DNA of 48,359 bases. Source: Marinilabiliales bacterium. GTDB taxonomy: Bacteria; Bacteroidota; Bacteroidia; Bacteroidales; F082. This document shows positions 1 to 8,232 of the stretch, one piece after another. A model generated the notes under the pieces. The model searched no databases and had not been told where the DNA came from. It saw only the letters and a program-made list of their open reading frames with translations. The DNA is taken from assembly GCA_002869315.1 (NCBI GenBank), contig PKTD01000276.1, positions 1 through 48,359 of the forward strand, written 5' to 3'. The position numbers and the translations under genes were made by a program. Within the stretch, counting starts at the first letter, position 1. Each line of letters starts with the position of its first letter.

Positions 1-2
1 CA

Positions 3-233
3 GGAACTTCAATAGGTGCAAATGTTGAAGAAGGAAGATCTGCAATTTCAAAGAAAGATTTTATTTCTAAAAATTCAATTGCTCTCAAAGAAGCACGTGA
101 AACATATTATTGGCTCCGACTTTTAAGAGATAGTAAGATTTTACCTGAAAAATATTTATCTCTAATTAATGAGTGCAATGAAATAATAAAAATACTTACA
201 TCCATTGTAAAATCATCACAGGAAAAATTTTAG
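3..233 (+). CDS. Four-helix bundle protein (S23/IVS type), 3' part
   Basis: The window opens inside this gene; 76 codons and a TAG stop are visible. The fragment begins GTSIGANVEEGRSA and later shows LKEARETYYWLRLL, the pattern of the small four-helix bundle family first described from intervening sequences in 23S rRNA genes (TIGR02436-like). In Bacteroidota such genes usually stand alone on the chromosome, and no rRNA sequence is seen beside this one. The biochemical role is not known. The complete protein is normally about 115-130 residues, so roughly the first third is missing. The family call is from remembered motifs and is fairly secure; function is open. Confidence 0.75.
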   Translation, partial: GTSIGANVEEGRSAISKKDFISKNSIALKEARETYYWLRLLRDSKILPEKYLSLINECNEIIKILTSIVKSSQEKF

Positions 234-362
234 TAGTTATGAACGATGACAGATGAATTATAACGAGGCACGGTATGAGTTATAATTTGTGTAAGCGGAT
301 TAAAATTACTTCACAATTCACTATTAAAAACGGTCAACGCTATTCAGGCATCAACACTATTA

Positions 363-395
363 AACTCATAACTCATAATTCAAAACTCATAACTC
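363..395. repeat. Heptamer AACTCAT repeat array
   Basis: Consecutive seven-base units read AACTCAT, AACTCAT, AATTCAA, AACTCAT, AACTC just upstream of meaB. A related array lies at 9801-9828 before ruvC. Such AACTCAAA/AACTCAT strings are common intergenic filler in Bacteroidota. No function can be assigned. Confidence 0.6.
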
Positions 396-414
396 TTTTT
401 TAAAAGGAAAAAAC

Positions 415-422
415 TACTTTTG
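415..422 (+). promoter_or_regulatory. Promoter -7 element of meaB
   Basis: TACTTTTG matches the Bacteroidota -7 consensus TAnnTTTG exactly and ends five bases before the GTG start. Transcription would then begin at or next to the start codon, giving a leaderless message. No convincing TTTG -33 box lies 19-21 bases upstream. Confidence 0.5.
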
Positions 423-427
423 CAACA

Positions 428-1519
428 GTGAACAAAGAAAAAGATAAACGGCAATCGGCATTAAAGGTGCAGGATGGAATTGATCAGCCCTCCTCTATTA
501 ATCCTTCATTGAGCAAAGGTTTGGATAAGTTTAAAAAATCCAAAACCGATGTAAATGAATTGGTAAATGGCATACTAAAAGGTGATAGATCTTCATTGAG
601 TCGTGCTATAACAATTATTGAAAGTTCACTTTCCAGTGATAAAATTATTGCTCGTGAAATAATTCAATCATGTTTGCCACATTCAGGAAAATCCATAAGA
701 ATTGGTGTGACAGGAGTACCTGGGGTAGGCAAGAGTACCTTCATCGAATCATTTGGTAATATGCTAATAAAAGAAGGAAAAAAGGTTGCTGTTTTGGCTA
801 TCGATCCTTCCAGCAAGCGTACTAAAGGGAGTATTCTTGGCGACAAAACCCGTATGGAAAGTCTGAGTGTTAATGATAAAGCCTTTATTCGTCCTTCGGC
901 AAGTGCCGGAACATTGGGTGGAGTTGCCAGAAAAACACGCGAAACAATTACACTTTGTGAAGCAGCCGGATTCGATATCATATTAGTGGAAACCGTTGGT
1001 GTAGGACAGTCGGAAGTTGCTGTTGCACAAATAGTTGATTTCTTTTTATTGCTTATGCTTGCCGGTAGCGGAGATGAGTTACAAGGAATAAAAAGAGGTA
1101 TTATGGAAATGGCCGATATGATAATGATAAATAAGGCTGATGGCGATAATATCAACAAGGCAAATCTCGCCAAGCGTGAATTTGAAAATGCTCTGCATTT
1201 ATTCCCGGCATTAAAAAATCAATGGATACCAAAGGTTACAACAGCCTCCGCTTTGATGAAAAATGGTATTGATAATGTTTGGAAAACCATTGCAGAATAT
1301 GTTGAGCTTACAAAGTCAAATGGTCATTTTGATTTGAAGAGAAGTCAGCAGTCGGGTGATATTTTGCGCGACACTCTTGAATCTTCTCTTATGGATGACT
1401 TTTATAATACTCCGGGTTTAAAGGAAAAACTTGATAAAATTAATGATAAAATATCCAAAGGTCTTTTGAACCCTTATGATGCTGCTGAGGAGTTGCTTAA
1501 TATTTATAGGAAAAGTTGA
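428..1519 (+). CDS. meaB: Methylmalonyl-CoA mutase-associated GTPase MeaB
   Basis: A G3E-family P-loop GTPase that escorts and protects adenosylcobalamin-dependent methylmalonyl-CoA mutase, controlling cofactor loading and release in the cytoplasm. Walker A (GVTGVPGVGKST) is at residues 93-104, the switch-region sequence ETVGVGQSE follows, and the guanine-specificity motif NKAD is at 235-238. The 363-residue length is usual. The GTG start is supported by the N-terminal ALKVQDGIDQPSSINPSL, which resembles the extension of Bacteroidota MeaB proteins, and by a -7 element just before it. The mutase genes are not in the window. The ArgK name is an old misannotation of this family. Identification is firm. 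Confidence 0.95.
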   Translation: MNKEKDKRQSALKVQDGIDQPSSINPSLSKGLDKFKKSKTDVNELVNGILKGDRSSLSRAITIIESSLSSDKIIAREIIQSCLPHSGKSIRIGVTGVPGVGKSTFIESFGNMLIKEGKKVAVLAIDPSSKRTKGSILGDKTRMESLSVNDKAFIRPSASAGTLGGVARKTRETITLCEAAGFDIILVETVGVGQSEVAVAQIVDFFLLLMLAGSGDELQGIKRGIMEMADMIMINKADGDNINKANLAKREFENALHLFPALKNQWIPKVTTASALMKNGIDNVWKTIAEYVELTKSNGHFDLKRSQQSGDILRDTLESSLMDDFYNTPGLKEKLDKINDKISKGLLNPYDAAEELLNIYRKS

Positions 1520-1812
1520 CATAGTTATCATTCTTTGCCTTCTATAGTTTTAACGAAGGAGGGCTTGTCATTGCTGTGATTGTTTCTTTTAATTTACCAC
1601 TTTTCGCTTTACACTGTTCAAATCCCATAAAACTTGACTAAATTATTTTGTAATTGCTGCCTGATTATAGATAACATAAAAGCAACAAGAGGGAGTAATT
1701 AATGCGACAGGTCGAAATCAACGGAGAGACAGTAAGTAATTGCTAATGAGATAGGTCGAATTTCTAATGGAACAAGACGTAGTTCCAAATGTATAAATAA
1801 AAGATATTAGTC
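1520..1812. other. Gene-free stretch with degenerate ~22-bp repeats
   Basis: No convincing gene is present. At 1700-1718 and 1744-1762 lie two 19-mers matching at 16 of 19 positions and sharing the core AGGTCGAA. A third, weaker TAATG-initiated copy starts at 1765. The spacings of 44 and 21 bases suggest a decayed tandem repeat with a unit near 22 bp. No hairpin followed by T, and no tRNA fold, was found. Confidence 0.4.
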
Positions 1813-2541
1813 TCAATCAAAAACCAATCCCGCTGTAAATGCAACCTTATTACTGCTTTCGTTAAATCCCATATAACTTATACCATCATCTTTACAAATC
1901 CTGATGGAGATGTTTTCATCGCGCTTACATTCATTGATATAATTCATTTGAATAAAAGATGGTGTTTTACCCGGATGATTTATTGCTGCTGCATCCTGCA
2001 GCCATTTAAAATAATTGTGTGCTATTACATGACCGTTCATATCCAGGTCGGTATAAAAGGTTTTTATTTTAAACAACTCTTCAAACTCACCTCTATAATT
2101 AAACTTTGCAGGAATATCTTCCAGAGCAATTTTATCAGGATTCAAAAATTCAGATTTGAAATATTTCTCGAGTCGTTGAGGTTTTCTTGTGTCAAGGTTT
2201 ATAACCAGCCAGTCAGAAGAAGTAACACATAATTTTTCACCCGATTCACTTCCATACATTTCAAAACCACGTGATGCTGTGATACCAGTTATCTTTCCCG
2301 GCCAGGTTACAACTTTAATATTCTCATTTAATTTGGGAAGTGAATTTATTTTTATGTTCAGCCGAAAAAGCACCCACGACTGTCTTTCTTTGCTGGTTGT
2401 GCTAAACCCAAAGTCGAGATGCTCAGCATGATTTATCGCTGCTCGTACTAAAAATAAACTTAATGAATGCAGACTTAATTGTCCTTTTTCTGAGATATTT
2501 TCCCAGTTAACCAATATGTTTTCTGTCCAGATTTTTTGCAT
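1813..2541 (-). CDS. Acyl-[acyl-carrier-protein] thioesterase
   Basis: Hydrolyses acyl-ACP to free fatty acid, ending chain elongation in the cytoplasm; two hotdog folds of the FatA/FatB family (PF01643-like). The first hotdog carries WVLFRLNIKI, followed by KVVTWPG. The second carries DLDMNGHV, containing the Asn and His of the plant FatB active-site pattern. I place the start at the ATG at 2541 (MQKIWTENILVNW, 242 residues). The in-frame upstream extension reads through the stem of the terminator at 2551-2583 and adds residues not typical of the family. The gene follows the lipoprotein gene on the same strand. A possible -7 element (TAATTTTG, 2586-2593) precedes the hairpin. Confidence 0.85.
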   Translation of the reverse strand: MQKIWTENILVNWENISEKGQLSLHSLSLFLVRAAINHAEHLDFGFSTTSKERQSWVLFRLNIKINSLPKLNENIKVVTWPGKITGITASRGFEMYGSESGEKLCVTSSDWLVINLDTRKPQRLEKYFKSEFLNPDKIALEDIPAKFNYRGEFEELFKIKTFYTDLDMNGHVIAHNYFKWLQDAAAINHPGKTPSFIQMNYINECKRDENISIRICKDDGISYMGFNESSNKVAFTAGLVFD

Positions 2542-2550
2542 AATCGTAAA

Positions 2551-2583
2551 TAAAAAAGCCGTCTTGCCAAAGGCGAGACGGCT
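2551..2583 (-). terminator. Rho-independent terminator after the lipoprotein gene
   Basis: Read on the reverse strand, AGCCGTCT...AGACGGCT forms a stem extended inward by CGCC/GGCA (one G-U pair) to about 12 bp with a 3-base loop, followed by six T. It lies between the lipoprotein stop and the thioesterase ATG. Its stem shares GCCGTCTCGC with the terminator at 36072. Confidence 0.85.
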
Positions 2584-2603
2584 CACAAAATTAGTTTATT
2601 TTT

Positions 2604-4220
2604 TTAGAAAATCTGCTCACAAGCTTCAGAAGGTAATTGTATATCCCAAAGGAAAATATCCGCACTCTGAACAGTATAATTTGTTTCGTACCATTCTCCA
2701 TTAAAGTAAGTACCAATTACATATTCTTTGCCAATTTCCACATCACAAATTTCCACATATCCATTATACATAAATGACCAACGCCAGCAGTATGAATCCA
2801 CTGGGCGGAAATATGCTCCATAGGTAGGCCTTATCTCCACATCCGGATTTGATACGCAATATGCACTTGCATCAACAGTTATATTTGTTCTGTTTGCACC
2901 ATTTGTTGTAAGAGTAACTTCAATAATATCAGTAGAACAGAGATTGTCAATATAAGTCATGTCTTCCTGAACAACAATTCCTGAGCATCCATTATCGATC
3001 CAGTCGATATAAACAGGCATGTCAGCAGGAGCATAATATGTTGGATTTAACTGACCATCGCAGGCATAAAAATAAATATAACTGAAGAAGGTATTATCGG
3101 CTTGTTTTCTCATAATACCACTTACCTCTGCACATCCACAACCTGCATAATCGCCCACAAATTTAAACTGCACACCATAAGTACAATAGAATGACCAGAA
3201 CCAATCGAAGTTCCAGTATGAAAGATGTGTAAGTTCGGCGGTTGCCATAAAATCGGAACGGCTTCCTGACTCAACAGTAACAGTTTGCTCCAGTGTCCAT
3301 TCTCCATTATCAGTATTATAACTGTATACAGGAAGTTGATCTCCAGCAGCAATTGAAGCTTGTGTTTCAGGATTATAAGTAGGTGCCTGTATTCCCATAT
3401 TCAGAAGCACAGGATTTTCTTCAAATGTTTCTGCAGACACTCCATTTTCATCAGTAATTTCTATGGCAGCAAAGCCTGCAGAGAAAAATGCGCCATCTAA
3501 GGTTTCGCCATTTTGGTTTACTCTTGTCATCAATCCGCCAGGGAATGCAGCCAACGACTCATCCAGAAGATTATCGAAATATACTAAAGTGATATCCAAT
3601 GAACCTCCCAATGGGTTTCCGTTGCCATCTTTAATAACGGTACCCTCAGGAATAATAATTTCCAGCTCATCACCCTGGGTTTTTATTCCAATTTCTTCCT
3701 GAACGGTGCCACTGCCAGCCTCCAGGTTCCCAACACCTTTTTCCTCCTGAACTATAACTCCATTTGGCGGATTGGAAATATCTGTCATAACAATTTTCAC
3801 ATTATATGTGCCCTCTTCAGTGATAGTCATGCTTTGGCTGGTAGAAATATAACCATCCAGTTTAGCCACTAATGTAAATTTTATTGGATTTGTATTGCTG
3901 GGTACAAATTCTGTATTTGGATTAAGGGCAAGACCCATAAATCCGTTGCTGGATTTGTATTCATCCTTTTGCACCCCTGTATTGTCAAGAACTGCTTCTG
4001 AACCATCACCGGTTACTATAACTCTAACCTGTGTATTATCATTAAAACCTATCAGATTGCCTGTTGCGGCATCCTGAAACTGCACATTTATATAGGTGTT
4101 AAGAATATCATAGTTTAGAATAAGTTTGGCTCCTTCGAGCGGGTTTTTTACCTTACATGCATCAGCAAAAATGAGTATTACCAGTGCCAATGATATCGAT
4201 ATTAATGTTTTTATTTTCAT
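2604..4220 (-). CDS. Cys-rich Bacteroidota lipoprotein, function unknown
   Basis: 538 residues with a lipoprotein signal: MKIKTLISISLALVILIFA then DAC, the lipidated Cys near residue 22. The first ~150 residues look like beta-sandwich or carboxypeptidase-regulatory-like modules (FTLVAKLDGYISTSQSMTI). Then comes a region (IIIPEGTVIKDGNGNPLGG ... ATAELTHLSYWNFDW) resembling the ZU5/FAM171-like domain found in several Bacteroidota surface lipoproteins; that comparison is from memory. The last ~200 residues hold about ten Cys, including a C-G-C, suggesting disulfides outside the cytoplasm. The gene lies 25 bp after an outer-membrane barrel gene on the same strand, so the two are probably co-transcribed. 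No enzyme motif is visible. Confidence 0.6.
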   Translation of the reverse strand: MKIKTLISISLALVILIFADACKVKNPLEGAKLILNYDILNTYINVQFQDAATGNLIGFNDNTQVRVIVTGDGSEAVLDNTGVQKDEYKSSNGFMGLALNPNTEFVPSNTNPIKFTLVAKLDGYISTSQSMTITEEGTYNVKIVMTDISNPPNGVIVQEEKGVGNLEAGSGTVQEEIGIKTQGDELEIIIPEGTVIKDGNGNPLGGSLDITLVYFDNLLDESLAAFPGGLMTRVNQNGETLDGAFFSAGFAAIEITDENGVSAETFEENPVLLNMGIQAPTYNPETQASIAAGDQLPVYSYNTDNGEWTLEQTVTVESGSRSDFMATAELTHLSYWNFDWFWSFYCTYGVQFKFVGDYAGCGCAEVSGIMRKQADNTFFSYIYFYACDGQLNPTYYAPADMPVYIDWIDNGCSGIVVQEDMTYIDNLCSTDIIEVTLTTNGANRTNITVDASAYCVSNPDVEIRPTYGAYFRPVDSYCWRWSFMYNGYVEICDVEIGKEYVIGTYFNGEWYETNYTVQSADIFLWDIQLPSEACEQIF

Positions 4221-4245
4221 CTGTTTATTTATTTATTGTTTGTTT

Positions 4246-4959
4246 TTAAAAAATTCTGAATGATAATTGGAAATTCATAAATGGGTAGAATTTCCAGTCT
4301 TTTACATTTTCCTGAAGTAATTGTTGTTGCTCAGGGTTTGCTGTAGGAGTTACCATACCTGTGGCATCAAGTTTTACTTTAGGCGACCCTTGATATACTG
4401 CTCCCAGGTCAAAGTTAAATGCTACCAGTTTGTTTCTGGATAAAGTATGACCAAAACCTATTCCCAGATATGGGCATATTTCATTGGGAAGTAATGTATA
4501 TGTAACGCTTCCGATTGTCTCAGGACTAATTTCAATATTACCTATTGTTTGAGATTCTTCTGCCTGACTTTCAAATTCTAATTTTGTCATATTATACATT
4601 GCTCCTGCAGATATGTAAACTGAGCGAAAAATATAATAATCGAAAATTAATGATATTGAACCAAGTGTGGTATAGTTAAATGCAGAACCTCCCAAATCAT
4701 CAAAAGTTGAAATTTTAATGTCTTGTTTCATATAGGATCCCCCCAGACGAAGGGTAAAGTTTTGGTTGAAAGACTTAATAACATCGGCTCCAAAACCAAA
4801 TGTAGATGCTTTGATTCCAATTCCCCATCCTGGAGTAAATTTTTTGGTTTTTAGGCTAACATCACTTGTTTCATCAGTCATTGTGGCTTCCTGAGAGTAT
4901 GTGTTAGAGAAGGCCAACAAACAACCAATGAGTAAAAATAGTGTAGTTAGTTTTTTCAT
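4246..4959 (-). CDS. Outer-membrane beta-barrel protein
   Basis: 237 residues. A cleavable signal peptide (MKKLTTLFLLIGCLLAFSNTYSQ) is followed by alternating hydrophobic strands such as FTLRLGGSYMKQDI and SVYISAGAMYNMTKLEF. The chain ends in FRIF, an aromatic C-terminus expected of a barrel recognised by BamA. Size and strand pattern fit a small 8-10-stranded barrel, but no subfamily is recognised. It is the first gene of a probable two-gene unit with the Cys-rich lipoprotein, which suggests a barrel/lipoprotein partnership at the surface. A well-spaced promoter lies at 5085-5116, leaving a leader of about 120 bases. Confidence 0.65.
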   Translation of the reverse strand: MKKLTTLFLLIGCLLAFSNTYSQEATMTDETSDVSLKTKKFTPGWGIGIKASTFGFGADVIKSFNQNFTLRLGGSYMKQDIKISTFDDLGGSAFNYTTLGSISLIFDYYIFRSVYISAGAMYNMTKLEFESQAEESQTIGNIEISPETIGSVTYTLLPNEICPYLGIGFGHTLSRNKLVAFNFDLGAVYQGSPKVKLDATGMVTPTANPEQQQLLQENVKDWKFYPFMNFQLSFRIF

Positions 4960-5084
4960 CTGTTTATTTTTTAATTTTTAAATTGTCAGATGGAACTTAA
5001 CATTATAAAATAATCAATTCTATTTGAAAGTAATCATAATTTTATCATGAACGTTTCATATTCAGATAATTGTTGATTAACTTA

Positions 5085-5116
5085 CAAATATATATAATCA
5101 TTCTTTATATGTCAAA
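5085..5116 (-). promoter_or_regulatory. Promoter for the barrel-lipoprotein unit
   Basis: Reverse-strand TTTG (5113-5116), 20 bases, then TATATTTG (5085-5092): an exact match to the Bacteroidota sigma-70 layout. Predicted start of transcription is near 5078. Confidence 0.6.
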
Positions 5117-5170
5117 TAAGGAAGTTGTTAAATATTTTGTAAATTGCATTCAAAACGAATTCATTAATTA

Positions 5171-6631
5171 ATGACTAAATTAAAACTTGCTTTTTTATTA
5201 TTAGTATTATTAAGTTCGTGTAACTTCAACAGGGAGTTCAATAAGAAAAATGACACAGCACGAAAAAACCCATCAGCAAAGCAAGCCAGTGATAATTTAA
5301 GTGAAAACACCCTATTAAAAATACTGGAGAATAAAAAACTAGTAGCTGTAACAGATTATGGTCCAACAAGTTATTTTATTTATCATGGCGAACCAATGGG
5401 TTATCAGTATGAATTTTTAAAGAGGTTTACCGAATATTTAGGTGTTGAACTTGACCTGCGGCTGGAGGAAAACCTGCTTACTTCCATGGAAATGCTGGAA
5501 AATGGCAAAATCGACTTGATAGCCATGGGTTTAACGGTAACCAATAAAAGGAAAAAATATTTCGACTTTACAGAGCCCATACTTTATACACGACAGGTTT
5601 TAGTACAAAGGAAGCCTGAGGGATGGGAAAAAATGAAAACCCTCGATGAAATTGAGTCACATCTTATTCGCAATACTCTCCTTCTTGCAGGAAAAACTAT
5701 TTATGTGGAGGAAGGTACAATTTATAAGAGTCAATTAGACGAAATTGCAAATAACATAGGAGATAGCATCAATATAGTTGAGTCGGACGAATGGACTGAT
5801 AAGCTTATAAATGCAGTCTCCAGCGGAGAGATAGATTATACTGTTGCTGATGAGCATGTTGCTTTGGTGAATGCCCGTGAACATAGGAACCTGGATGTTA
5901 AAACTCCGGTTAGTTTTCCTCAGAAAATATCATGGGCAGCCCAAAAAGGACAAACAGAATTACTTGACACTATCAACTTTTGGCTTACAAATTTCAGGAA
6001 GAAGTTAGATTTCCGATTAATTTATAATAAGTACTTTTTGAATAGTCGCTCTGCGCGAATTTCCAAAAGCAATTATAATTCCTATTCGGGAAGTATGCTC
6101 TCGCCTTATGATGATATTTTAAAAAAATACTCTCACATAGTGGGTTGGGACTGGCGGTTAATTGCCTCTCTAATGTATCAGGAATCGGAGTTTAAAATAA
6201 ATGCTAAATCATGGGTTGGAGCCTACGGACTGATGCAATTGATGCCTTCAGTTCTTGAAAAATATAATATCGATTCCACTGCAAATGCCGAACAACAGAT
6301 AGAAGCAGGTATAAAACACTTAAAATTTCAATTGAGTTTATTACCTGAAGATGTGACTGATAGTATACAAAGGATAAAGTTTGCTTTGGCAGGCTATAAT
6401 TCGGGTATGGGACATATCTTGGATGCACGCCGACTAGCGGAAAAATTTGATAAAAATCCAAATGTATGGGATAATAATGTGGATGAGTTTGTATTAAAAT
6501 TGGCCAATCCGAAATATTATCATGATTCTGTTGTTGAATACGGGTATATGCGCGGAGAAGAGACTTATAATCTCGTTACAGAGGTAATATATCGCTATGA
6601 GCAGTATAAGAAACTGATAAAGAATAACTAA
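5171..6631 (+). CDS. MltF-like lytic murein transglycosylase (lipoprotein)
   Basis: A 486-residue envelope enzyme with two domains. A lipoprotein signal ends LLSSC (Cys17). A periplasmic solute-binding domain of the SBP_bac_3 type follows (YGPTSYFIYHGEPMGYQYEF to about residue 285; FDFTEPILYTRQVL inside). The C-terminal SLT lysozyme-like domain contains YQESEF with catalytic Glu338, then GAYGLMQLMPS and FALAGYNSGMGH. This order is that of MltF, which cleaves the MurNAc-GlcNAc bond to give 1,6-anhydroMurNAc. The sensor-like domain may bind muropeptides. The gene converges on tatA, with five bases between the stops. Confidence 0.9.
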   Translation: MTKLKLAFLLLVLLSSCNFNREFNKKNDTARKNPSAKQASDNLSENTLLKILENKKLVAVTDYGPTSYFIYHGEPMGYQYEFLKRFTEYLGVELDLRLEENLLTSMEMLENGKIDLIAMGLTVTNKRKKYFDFTEPILYTRQVLVQRKPEGWEKMKTLDEIESHLIRNTLLLAGKTIYVEEGTIYKSQLDEIANNIGDSINIVESDEWTDKLINAVSSGEIDYTVADEHVALVNAREHRNLDVKTPVSFPQKISWAAQKGQTELLDTINFWLTNFRKKLDFRLIYNKYFLNSRSARISKSNYNSYSGSMLSPYDDILKKYSHIVGWDWRLIASLMYQESEFKINAKSWVGAYGLMQLMPSVLEKYNIDSTANAEQQIEAGIKHLKFQLSLLPEDVTDSIQRIKFALAGYNSGMGHILDARRLAEKFDKNPNVWDNNVDEFVLKLANPKYYHDSVVEYGYMRGEETYNLVTEVIYRYEQYKKLIKNN

Positions 6632-6636
6632 AAAAC

Positions 6637-6861
6637 TTATTCCTTAGTATCCGGCTTTTTGGTTTCGTCAGTGTTCTCGTCTTTCTTTTCTTCGTCGCCG
6701 CCAACACCATCTTTAAACTCTTTTATACCTTTTCCAAGTCCTCTCATAAGCTCGGGAAGTTTTCTTCCTCCAAACAAAAGAAGAACTACCAGAACGATGG
6801 CTGCAATTTCCCAACCTCCCAGCCAGCCTGTTTGTTGAATAATATTAAAATCTAGATTCAT
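6637..6861 (-). CDS. tatA: Twin-arginine translocase subunit TatA/TatE
   Basis: 74 residues from the ATG at 6861; a GTG one codon earlier is possible. The pore-forming Tat subunit exports folded proteins across the inner membrane. An N-terminal membrane helix ([16 protein letters not shown]) is followed by the family hallmark [20 protein letters not shown], an amphipathic helix, and an acidic/lysine tail ([16 protein letters not shown]). TatC is not in the window, so the Tat genes are dispersed here. A -7 element TATATTTG (reverse strand, 6876-6883) lies close upstream. Identification is firm; TatA versus TatE cannot be distinguished. Confidence 0.93.
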   Translation of the reverse strand: MNLDFNIIQQTGWLGGWEIAAIVLVVLLLFGGRKLPELMRGLGKGIKEFKDGVGGDEEKKDENTDETKKPDTKE

Positions 6862-6875
6862 CACAAAAATTTTTA

Positions 6876-6883
6876 CAAATATA
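6876..6883 (-). promoter_or_regulatory. Promoter -7 element of tatA
   Basis: Reverse-strand TATATTTG fits TAnnTTTG, 14 bases before the tatA ATG. The nearest TTTG-like box is 16 bases upstream, shorter than the usual 19-21, so the element is supported mainly by its -7 part. Confidence 0.4.
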
Positions 6884-6954
6884 AAATAAATAGCAAACTC
6901 AAAACTATTAGTTTTTGATGTGACTAAATTAAATTAGGAGTGAATTTTATAGCT

Positions 6955-6985
6955 TTTGATTGCTATGGATTAATAGTTAAATTTG
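6955..6985 (+). promoter_or_regulatory. Promoter of the LysE-family gene
   Basis: TTTG (6955-6958), 19 bases, then TAAATTTG (6978-6985): both boxes and the spacing match the Bacteroidota consensus. The expected transcript starts about 30 bases before the TTG start codon. Confidence 0.65.
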
Positions 6986-7021
6986 CATACTTCATAATAT
7001 GGTTTTAAAAATCGAAGGTAT

Positions 7022-7666
7022 TTGGAAATAAGTTTCATAAATATTTTTTTAGAAGGGACCGCTTTGGGCTTGTCGCTGGCATTTTTATTTGGTTTCGGAC
7101 CTGCTTTTTTTGCCTTACTTCAAACTGCACTCCATAGAGGTTTTGTGCCCGCCGCATTTCTGGCATTTGGAATATTACTCAACGATGCAGCCATAATTGC
7201 TGTTATGGTTTTAGGTGCTACCAAAGCCCTTAGTGATATTGAAAGTTATAAAATAGTTGGTGTTGTTGGTGGACTTCTGCTTATAGCAATTGGATTGTTT
7301 AGTTATCGAAAGAGTTCTGATTTAAAAAGCCAGAATAATACTATTGATAATAATGGTCCTCATAAAATGATTTATATAGCCAAAGGTTTTGTATTAAATC
7401 TTGCTAATCCTTTTGTTTGGATTTTCTGGCTGGGAATAGTTGTTGGCATAACTGCCCGTTTCTCTGCCGATGCCGAACATGTTTTAATATTCTTTGCCGG
7501 AGCCTTGTTGATAGTTTTTGCAACCGACCTTTTAAAAGCATTTATGGCTAACAGCCTTAAAAAGTATCTGACAGACAGATTTCTGATAATGGTTAATAAA
7601 ATAGCGGGTATTGCCCTGATGGGCTTTGGTTTATTTTTGATTATCAGATCGTTGGTGGTGATGTAA
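7022..7666 (+). CDS. LysE/RhtB-family exporter
   Basis: A 214-residue inner-membrane protein with about six hydrophobic helices. The N-terminus carries the family pattern GTALGLSLAFLFGFGPAFFA. The middle has FGILLNDAAIIAVMVLGA, and the later FVLNLANPFVWIFWLGIV matches the conserved NP-containing helix of LysE proteins. Such proteins export amino acids or other small solutes, but the substrate is not predictable here. The start is a TTG at 7022, chosen because it is the only start that keeps the first helix and because a good promoter sits at 6955-6985. It precedes the methionine sulfoxide reductase gene by 27 bases. Confidence 0.85.
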   Translation: MEISFINIFLEGTALGLSLAFLFGFGPAFFALLQTALHRGFVPAAFLAFGILLNDAAIIAVMVLGATKALSDIESYKIVGVVGGLLLIAIGLFSYRKSSDLKSQNNTIDNNGPHKMIYIAKGFVLNLANPFVWIFWLGIVVGITARFSADAEHVLIFFAGALLIVFATDLLKAFMANSLKKYLTDRFLIMVNKIAGIALMGFGLFLIIRSLVVM

Positions 7667-7693
7667 ATTGTTTGAATAAAAAATTCAATTGTG

Positions 7694-8146
7694 ATGAAAA
7701 AAGAGAAAAAATACGAAAGATTATATATACAGATAAAAGATTTAATAGATAAAAGCAGCAATAATCCCTTGTCGAATATGGCTACTATTATTGCCGTTTT
7801 ACACAATAAAATGCCAGATTATTTCTGGACAGGTTTTTATCTTTTGCAGGATGGCAAATTACAGGTTGGACCATATCAGGGATCGCTGGCTTGTATAAAT
7901 CTTGCCAAAAACATTGGCGTTTGCTGGGCAGGCATTAATGCAAAAAAGACTGTGATTGTTGATGATGTGGAAGCATTTCCGGGTCATATAGCCTGCGATT
8001 CTCGTTCTCAATCGGAAATTGTTGTGCCTTTGAAAAATAAGGATGGTGACATAGTAGGGGTAATGGATGTTGACAGCAGAGATAAAAATACTTTTGATGA
8101 TGCTGATGCGAAGGGTTTGGAAAAAATTGTAAGTTTGGTTTATTAA
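7694..8146 (+). CDS. msrC: Free methionine-R-sulfoxide reductase (GAF domain)
   Basis: A 150-residue single GAF domain that reduces free L-methionine-(R)-S-oxide with thioredoxin as electron donor, repairing oxidised methionine in the cytoplasm. Cys67, Cys77 and Cys101 have spacings of 10 and 24, the same as the three redox Cys of E. coli fRMsr (84, 94, 118, from memory). They lie in the expected motifs: QGSLAC, GVCWAG and HIACDSRSQSEIVVP. The ATG at 7694 is preferred over the GTG one codon upstream. The gene is probably co-transcribed with the LysE exporter. Identification is firm. Confidence 0.92.
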   Translation: MKKEKKYERLYIQIKDLIDKSSNNPLSNMATIIAVLHNKMPDYFWTGFYLLQDGKLQVGPYQGSLACINLAKNIGVCWAGINAKKTVIVDDVEAFPGHIACDSRSQSEIVVPLKNKDGDIVGVMDVDSRDKNTFDDADAKGLEKIVSLVY

Positions 8147-8232
8147 TGAGCCTAAAATTAATTTAGCGAAGCGAAAGTAATTTGAAGGTAGAATTAATCC
8201 AGAATAATAGTATTTCATTAAAAATTTAAAAA

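Noticed and set aside
3-233. Intervening sequence in a 23S rRNA gene, suggested by the four-helix bundle protein
   Set aside because: The flanking 200 bases contain no rRNA sequence; stand-alone copies are common in this phylum.
664-1173. Long antisense open frame (169 codons) inside meaB
   Set aside because: It overlies the strongly conserved GTPase frame, has no recognisable motif and no promoter, and is the usual shadow of a conserved gene.
1612-1632. tRNA T-arm-like GTTCAAATCCC
   Set aside because: The flanking bases do not pair as a T stem and no acceptor, D or anticodon arm could be placed on either strand.
7372-7806. Antisense frame of 144 codons across the LysE and msrC genes
   Set aside because: It covers two well-supported genes on the other strand; its apparent hydrophobicity mirrors the membrane helices of the LysE gene.
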